Shown: positions 63,268 to 64,000 of the stretch, in pieces | How positions within the stretch are numbered: the first letter of the stretch is position 1 | How the letters are laid out: each line of letters begins with the position of its first letter | Origin: Thermoanaerobacter wiegelii Rt8.B1 | GTDB taxonomy: Bacteria > Bacillota > Thermoanaerobacteria > Thermoanaerobacterales > Thermoanaerobacteraceae | Assembly (NCBI RefSeq): GCF_000147695.2 | Contig: NC_015958.1 | Span: 1,914,001-1,978,000 of the forward strand | DNA length: 64,000 nt | Direction: 5' to 3' | Notes under the pieces: model-generated | Told to the model about the DNA's origin: nothing | Database searches by the model: none | The model's input: the letters and a program-made list of their open reading frames with translations, nothing else | Program-made: the position numbers and the translations under genes

Positions 63268-64000
63268 ATGGCTCAAGACAATATTACCATAGATTCTGAA
63301 ATTTTGCATTACCTTTTTGTACAAGGGACTAAGGATGAAAAGCTAGCTAAGTTGTTGGAATCTGTACTTAATCAAATTTTAGCAGCTCAAGCTACTGAAC
63401 AAGTTAAAGCTGAACCTTATGAAAGGACAGAAGAAAGACAGGATTATCGTAATAGTTATTATTCAAGAAGTTTAATTACCAGAGTTAGAACTCTCACCTT
63501 AAGAGTTCCAAGACTTCGTAATGGCAAATTTACCACAGACCTTTTTAACCGTTACCAGAGAAGTGAACAAGCACTTTTATTGGCACTAATGGAGATGGTG
63601 GTTAATGGAGTATCTACCCGAAAAATCGAAGAAATCACTTATGAACTTTGTGAAACTGAATTTTCAAGATCCACAATTTCTGAGCTTTGTAAAAATCTCG
63701 ATCCCATTATTACAACGTGGAATTCAAGACCTTTAAGAGAAAAAGGTTTTCCCTTTGTCATAGTTGATGCGATGGTGATAAGAGTAAGAGAAGAGGGACG
63801 TGTTTTGTGGATGCAGCGTACTAATTGCTGTAGGCATAAATGAAGATGGCTATAGGGAAGTATTAGGCCTTATGATAGGAGATAGTGAATCAGAAGATAG
63901 CTGGAGCGAATTCTTTTCATGGCTGAAGCAGAGAGGGCTCCATGGAGTTGATTTGGTAGTTTCCGATCATCATAGAGGACTTGTACAAGCAATTCATCGG
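63268..64000 (+). pseudogene. IS256 family transposase, frameshifted and cut by the window edge
   Basis: MAQDNITIDSEILHYLFVQG then YERTEERQDYRNSYYSRSL and TLTLRVPRLRNGKFTTDLF are typical of IS256/mutator transposases. The first catalytic Asp is in VIVDAMVIRVREEGR. Near 63800-63810 the frame is lost. The next frame continues VLIAVGINEDGYREVLGLMI, DSESEDSWSEFFSWLKQRGL and LVVSDHHRGL (second Asp) to the window end. The last Glu would be outside. One base change separates it from an intact frame, so it is either recently inactivated or affected by a sequencing error. Confidence 0.88.

Overview
The window looks like the chromosome of a thermophilic, low-GC, anaerobic Firmicute of the Thermoanaerobacter type. 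This is inferred from the AT-rich DNA, the Gram-positive cell-division and PTS genes (ftsEX, hprK, a LevR-type activator), the lysine riboswitch before lysA, and long GC-rich repeats standing out from the AT-rich background. No 16S rRNA is present, so the genus is an inference.

Layout. 1-161 is the 5' end of a galT gene leaving the window. 473-1030 is an Uma2-type nuclease-fold gene. 1264-11097 is a minus-strand sugar(-acid) operon. A LevR-like activator is followed by a very good sigma-54 promoter. The operon then holds a mannose-class PTS (IIA, IIB, IIC, IID, then a second IIA and IIB), a frameshifted Ldh_2-family dehydrogenase, a D-2-hydroxyacid dehydrogenase and a KDPG/KHG-type aldolase. 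11909-18445 is a second sugar-acid region: gnd, a wrecked gluconokinase-like FGGY gene, a hydroxyacid dehydrogenase, a DeoR-type repressor, a glyoxylate/hydroxypyruvate reductase and an AEC-type permease. 19492-24390 is a LacI-controlled operon with two Gfo/Idh/MocA dehydrogenases and two xylose-isomerase-like proteins, an arrangement like 3-keto-sugar (for example levoglucosan) pathways. 24624-25255 is a HicA toxin with an unusual Phd-plus-HicB antitoxin. 26350-28808 is an AmmeMemoRadiSam pair. 29140-33848 is hprK with a PHP phosphoesterase, a ROK glucokinase, an acyl-CoA ligase and a YesL-like protein.

33995-54051 is mostly housekeeping: birA, uvrC, a PBP/RodA/FHA set, uvrA, uvrB, comB, a PDZ membrane protein, ctpA, an M23 hydrolase, ftsX, ftsE, a PucR-type regulator and a sugar-ABC ATPase. 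54188-59586 has a small membrane protein pair, the riboswitch with lysA, rplY/ctc, tRNA-Arg(CCG), a solitary frameshifted recA, PspC and an orphan Phd antitoxin. 59640-60010 is a decayed direct-repeat array. 60181-61200 is a GerMN lipoprotein. 61726-64000 is a decayed island with an Mrr remnant, a possible nuclease and two transposase remnants.

The most unusual feature is a family of about 265-bp GC-rich foldback elements (six copies). In four of them both ends are flanked by duplicated copies of a rho-independent terminator stem. One copy carries an intron-like group II RNA whose protein gene is reduced to 52 codons. Several genes (Ldh_2, gluconokinase, recA, IS256 transposase, Mrr) carry frameshifts, so either gene decay is common here or some are sequencing errors.
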